NCBI GenBank assembly: GCA_021201815.1
Contig: JAJQEC010000082.1
Span: forward strand, 1-35,991
DNA from: Candidatus Azobacteroides sp.
GTDB taxonomy: Bacteria; Bacteroidota; Bacteroidia; Bacteroidales; WRGA01
Length of the DNA stretch: 35,991 nt
Direction of reading: 5' to 3'
The notes beneath the pieces were generated by a model. That model was given only the letters and a program-made list of their open reading frames with translations, searched no databases and was not told the origin of the DNA. Shown here in pieces: positions 33,641-35,991 of the stretch. Each line of letters starts with the position of its first letter. The first letter of the stretch is position 1. The position numbers were made by a program, and so were the translations under genes.

Positions 33641-35143
33641 ATGGATATAACCGGGTTCTTTCGGATAGAATGGGATAAACTGCCGGATGTATTATCCTAT
33701 GACAGATATGAGCCACTGATCTTCAGTAGTGGCTTATTCCTGTTTTTCTTCCTGGTTTTTACCTTCGGCTACTATCTTTTAAGAAACAAGAACCTGTTCC
33801 GTATCTTATATACCATTTTCTTTTCCTGTTATTTCTATTATAAAACAAGTGGTATTTTTGTACTGCTACTGCTGGCAATCTCTGTTTCCGATTTTATTAT
33901 CGCAAGAAGAATTTATTACGCACCACGGAAAAAGGATAAAAAAGCCTATCTCATTCTTAGTCTTCTCATTGATCTGGGAATGCTTGGCTATTTTAAATAT
34001 GCGGACTTTTTCGGACAGATAATAGCGGATCTTACCCATAGTTCTTTTCTTCCGTTTGACATTTTCCTGCCCATAGGAATCTCTTTTTTCACTTTTCAAT
34101 CTCTGAGTTATACAATTGATATGTATCGTGGAAAGTTAACTCCACTAAGACATTGGCACGAATATGCATTTTTCGTTACTTTCTTTCCACAACTGGTTGC
34201 AGGTCCGATTGTAAGAGCAAAGGATTTCCTTCCCCAAATCCGGAAAAAACCGGAAGTAACCAAAGAAATGTTCGGAACCGGGATATTTCTGATTACAGGC
34301 GGCTTATTTAAAAAAGCTGTGATTTCAGATTATATTAGCCTGAATTTCGTAGACCGGATATTTGAAACTCCGGCATTATATTCAGGCGTGGAAAACCTCA
34401 TAGGAGTATATGGGTATGCCCTGCAAATATACTGTGACTTTTCAGGATATTCCGATATAGCCATCGGTCTTGCCTTATTGCTGGGATTCCGATTTCGGGC
34501 TAACTTTGACTCTCCCTATAAATCCTCATCTATCTCGGAATTCTGGAGAAGGTGGCATATTTCTTTATCCACATGGCTCAGGGACTATTTATACATTCCT
34601 CTGGGAGGTAACCGGAAAGGCAAAATAAGAACACAATTGAATATTATGATTACCATGTTATTAGGAGGCTTATGGCATGGTGCGTCTCCGCAGTTTTTAC
34701 TCTGGGGTGCCTTTCATGGTGTTGCCCTTGTCATACATAAAATATACTTATCCTTTTTTCCTGGTACCCATAGGGAAGAATCCAAAACAACACCTTTTAG
34801 AAAAATAGCAGGGATCATTTTTACCTTCCATCTGGTCTGTTTCGGATGGATCTTTTTCAGAGCCGATGATGCAGAAAAAGCATTTGAAGTATTATACCGT
34901 ATTTTCAATCATTTTCAACCGGAGCATTTCATATCTTTTATTCAGGGATATAAAAATGTATGCTTATTAATGCTGTTGGGTTTTACACTTCATTTCCTCC
35001 CGGATTCCCTGGTAAATAAATGCCGGAACAGGATTATAAATGCTCCGCTTGTGGTAAATGCGATTATTCTTGCATTATTAATTATAGGTATCATGCAAAT
35101 AAAGTCTGCGGAGATCCAGCCTTTTATATATTTTCAATTCTGA
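33641..35143 (+). CDS. MBOAT family O-acyltransferase (AlgI/DltB-like)
   Basis: 500 residues, about 10-12 membrane segments. Family hallmarks: SFFTFQSLSYTIDMYRG (around 150), VAGPIVRAKDFLPQ, CDFSGYSDIAIGLALLLGF, SISEFWRRWHISLSTWLRDYLYIPLGGNRKG, and the active-site His346 in GGLWHGASPQF with a second conserved His359 in GAFHG. Moves acyl groups across the membrane to a polysaccharide or teichoic-acid-like acceptor. The SGNH partner is 3 bases upstream. Substrate unknown; no polysaccharide locus lies in the window. No terminator is clear after it. Confidence 0.93.
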   Translation: MDITGFFRIEWDKLPDVLSYDRYEPLIFSSGLFLFFFLVFTFGYYLLRNKNLFRILYTIFFSCYFYYKTSGIFVLLLLAISVSDFIIARRIYYAPRKKDKKAYLILSLLIDLGMLGYFKYADFFGQIIADLTHSSFLPFDIFLPIGISFFTFQSLSYTIDMYRGKLTPLRHWHEYAFFVTFFPQLVAGPIVRAKDFLPQIRKKPEVTKEMFGTGIFLITGGLFKKAVISDYISLNFVDRIFETPALYSGVENLIGVYGYALQIYCDFSGYSDIAIGLALLLGFRFRANFDSPYKSSSISEFWRRWHISLSTWLRDYLYIPLGGNRKGKIRTQLNIMITMLLGGLWHGASPQFLLWGAFHGVALVIHKIYLSFFPGTHREESKTTPFRKIAGIIFTFHLVCFGWIFFRADDAEKAFEVLYRIFNHFQPEHFISFIQGYKNVCLLMLLGFTLHFLPDSLVNKCRNRIINAPLVVNAIILALLIIGIMQIKSAEIQPFIYFQF

Positions 35144-35431
35144 AAGAAAAAGGAAAGAAGATGACGATTCATACGAATTTTCTTAGTTACAAAAAGGATT
35201 TCCCAATAAAACAAATCTTTCCGGAAAACGCAAAGCAAAAAAGTGTAGCGTAAACTCGCAGAGAATAAGATCTGAAACCGAGAAGTTTCCCGTGAACGAT
35301 AAACAATCAGGCATATAATTTTCCTCGTATCAAAAAATTGCCTGATATGCTGTCAAGTAGGACCTCATTCACGTCAGGATAAGAAATCGTTATCTCTCCA
35401 AACTTACGCCACACTGACTTTCTGTAATACC
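35144..35431. other. Gene-free stretch after the MBOAT gene
   Basis: No coding gene seen. A reading frame running from inside the MBOAT gene to 35253 is a shadow. A hairpin ATCAGGCA / TGCCTGAT with a long loop lies at about 35308-35346. Confidence 0.5.
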
Positions 35432-35596
35432 CAAAGGCACCTCGCTATCTAAACCGGACAAAATGTTCCGGACAATTAGCCACAAGTATTCTTTCCTCGT
35501 TTAAATTTTAATTTCCAATAGAAAAGAAATCCCTTTCCTTTCCGGAATTTTTATTTAAACAAACTACTAAATCCAAAAGCATTTCGCTACCTAGAC
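35432..35596 (+). repeat. Diverged 23-bp direct repeat
   Basis: Bases 35432-35454 (CAAAGGCACCTCGCTATCTA and AAC) recur at 35574-35596 with 18 of 23 matches; all five differences are transitions. The intervening sequence is unrelated A/T-rich DNA with a small CCGGACA/TGTTCCGG hairpin. Confidence 0.5.
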
Positions 35597-35627
35597 TTTA
35601 TATTCCTCTCATTTATTAATAATAAAA

Positions 35628-35749
35628 ATGACAAAAATCTTTTACGAAAGGTTGGTGGATTGGAAAGACCGATTGAGAGTGATAAAATCCTGATGACCGA
35701 AATCATTGTATCGGGTATTTATCTAGGTAGCCTGATGAGTATACAATAA
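35628..35749 (+). pseudogene. Possible remnant of an AAA (DUF4143-type) ATPase
   Basis: A 21-codon frame from ATG 35628 reads MTKIFYERLVDWKDRLRVIKS then stops; shifting frame gives RPIESDKILMTEIIVSGIYL-GSLM up to a TAA at 35747-35749. The first piece resembles the F-Y-x-R-L-[LV]-x-W-K start and the second the IIVSGSxLG strand of the DUF4143 ATPases found in Bacteroidota, with the Walker A region missing between. Weak, short matches by eye only. Confidence 0.25.
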
Positions 35750-35960
35750 CACTTACCTAATGTTTTGACGATACATTTCTCTCTCTGAACTCATAAAAGT
35801 GATTCCGGATTTCTCTTTCCGTAATTAAATTGTCTTTGTATTGATTTTGTGTTTTTCTGTTAATGATTTAATATTAGATTTATTATTAATATAATAGAGT
35901 TTATATTATCAAGAAAACTTATTAAGGAGAATAAAAAATAATTATACTTCAAAAAACAAA

Positions 35961-35991
35961 ATGATCGGAGATAATCTTTTAATCTCTTTCT
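35961..35991 (+). CDS. Possible start of a gene cut by the window edge
   Basis: ATG at 35961 opens a frame (MIGDNLLISF) that runs off the end, after an A/T-rich stretch. Too short to identify. Confidence 0.2.
   Translation, partial: MIGDNLLISF

Noticed and set aside
35020..35253. 77-codon frame with CSACGKC motif at the end of the MBOAT gene
   Set aside because: Mostly a +1-frame reading of the MBOAT coding sequence; the Cys motif comes from that overlap.

Overview
This window is from a Bacteroidota chromosome, most likely order Bacteroidales. The evidence is a set of Bacteroidota-type promoters (-7 box TAnnTTTG, in the clearest case with TTTG 19 bases upstream), few Shine-Dalgarno sequences, a FeoA-FeoB fusion, meso-diaminopimelate dehydrogenase, the hpt-adk-obg neighbourhood, a rhamnose operon in the Bacteroides gene order, and a secreted protein with a type IX secretion sorting domain. 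The sorting domain suggests a Dysgonomonas-, Tannerella-, Parabacteroides- or Porphyromonas-like lineage; I cannot name a species.

Layout. 1-3.03 kb: a lipoprotein with two lysozyme-inhibitor-like repeats, thioredoxin reductase, a small cupin and an unknown lipoprotein. 3.1-3.35 kb (minus): SRP RNA and tRNA-Thr(TGT), 4 bases apart behind one canonical promoter. 3.6-7.5 kb (plus): hpt, adk, obgE, pgeF and a DJ-1-family gene. 7.7-8.9 kb: a class I aminotransferase. 9.0-15.0 kb (minus): L-rhamnose operon, in transcription order kinase, isomerase, permease, aldolase, lactaldehyde reductase; a divergent AraC-type regulator follows at 15.2-16.1 kb, with TTTGAC direct repeats 21 bp apart between them. 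16.25-21.4 kb (minus): a 1589-residue secreted protein with a type IX sorting domain and a small membrane-anchored partner.

21.4-23.3 kb is almost gene-free. It holds a cluster of nested palindromes (about 22348-22500) and two copies of a structured repeat whose stem sequence changes but whose pairing is kept. 23.3-26.1 kb (minus): FeoAB and a FeoB-associated Cys-rich peptide. Facing away is an exported iron-type superoxide dismutase (26.4-27.05 kb), with an unrecognised 34-codon, four-cysteine ORF between its promoter and start codon. 27.05-27.4 kb: a 19-bp perfect inverted repeat abutting the stop codons of two convergent genes. Then ddh (minus), grpE-dnaJ-vanZ-like (plus), two lipoproteins (one a META/HslJ type), and an SGNH hydrolase-MBOAT acyltransferase pair. 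The last 850 bases have no intact gene but contain a diverged direct repeat and a possible ATPase remnant.

How the genes work together: the rhamnose block is a complete uptake-to-lactaldehyde-reduction pathway with its own regulator. FeoAB and the SOD suggest joint handling of ferrous iron and superoxide. The SGNH-MBOAT pair probably acylates an envelope glycan. The rest is mainly housekeeping. I found no CRISPR array, insertion sequence, prophage or defence island. The least explained signals are the short leader ORF before SOD, the palindrome cluster near 22.4 kb, and the intergenic inverted repeats.
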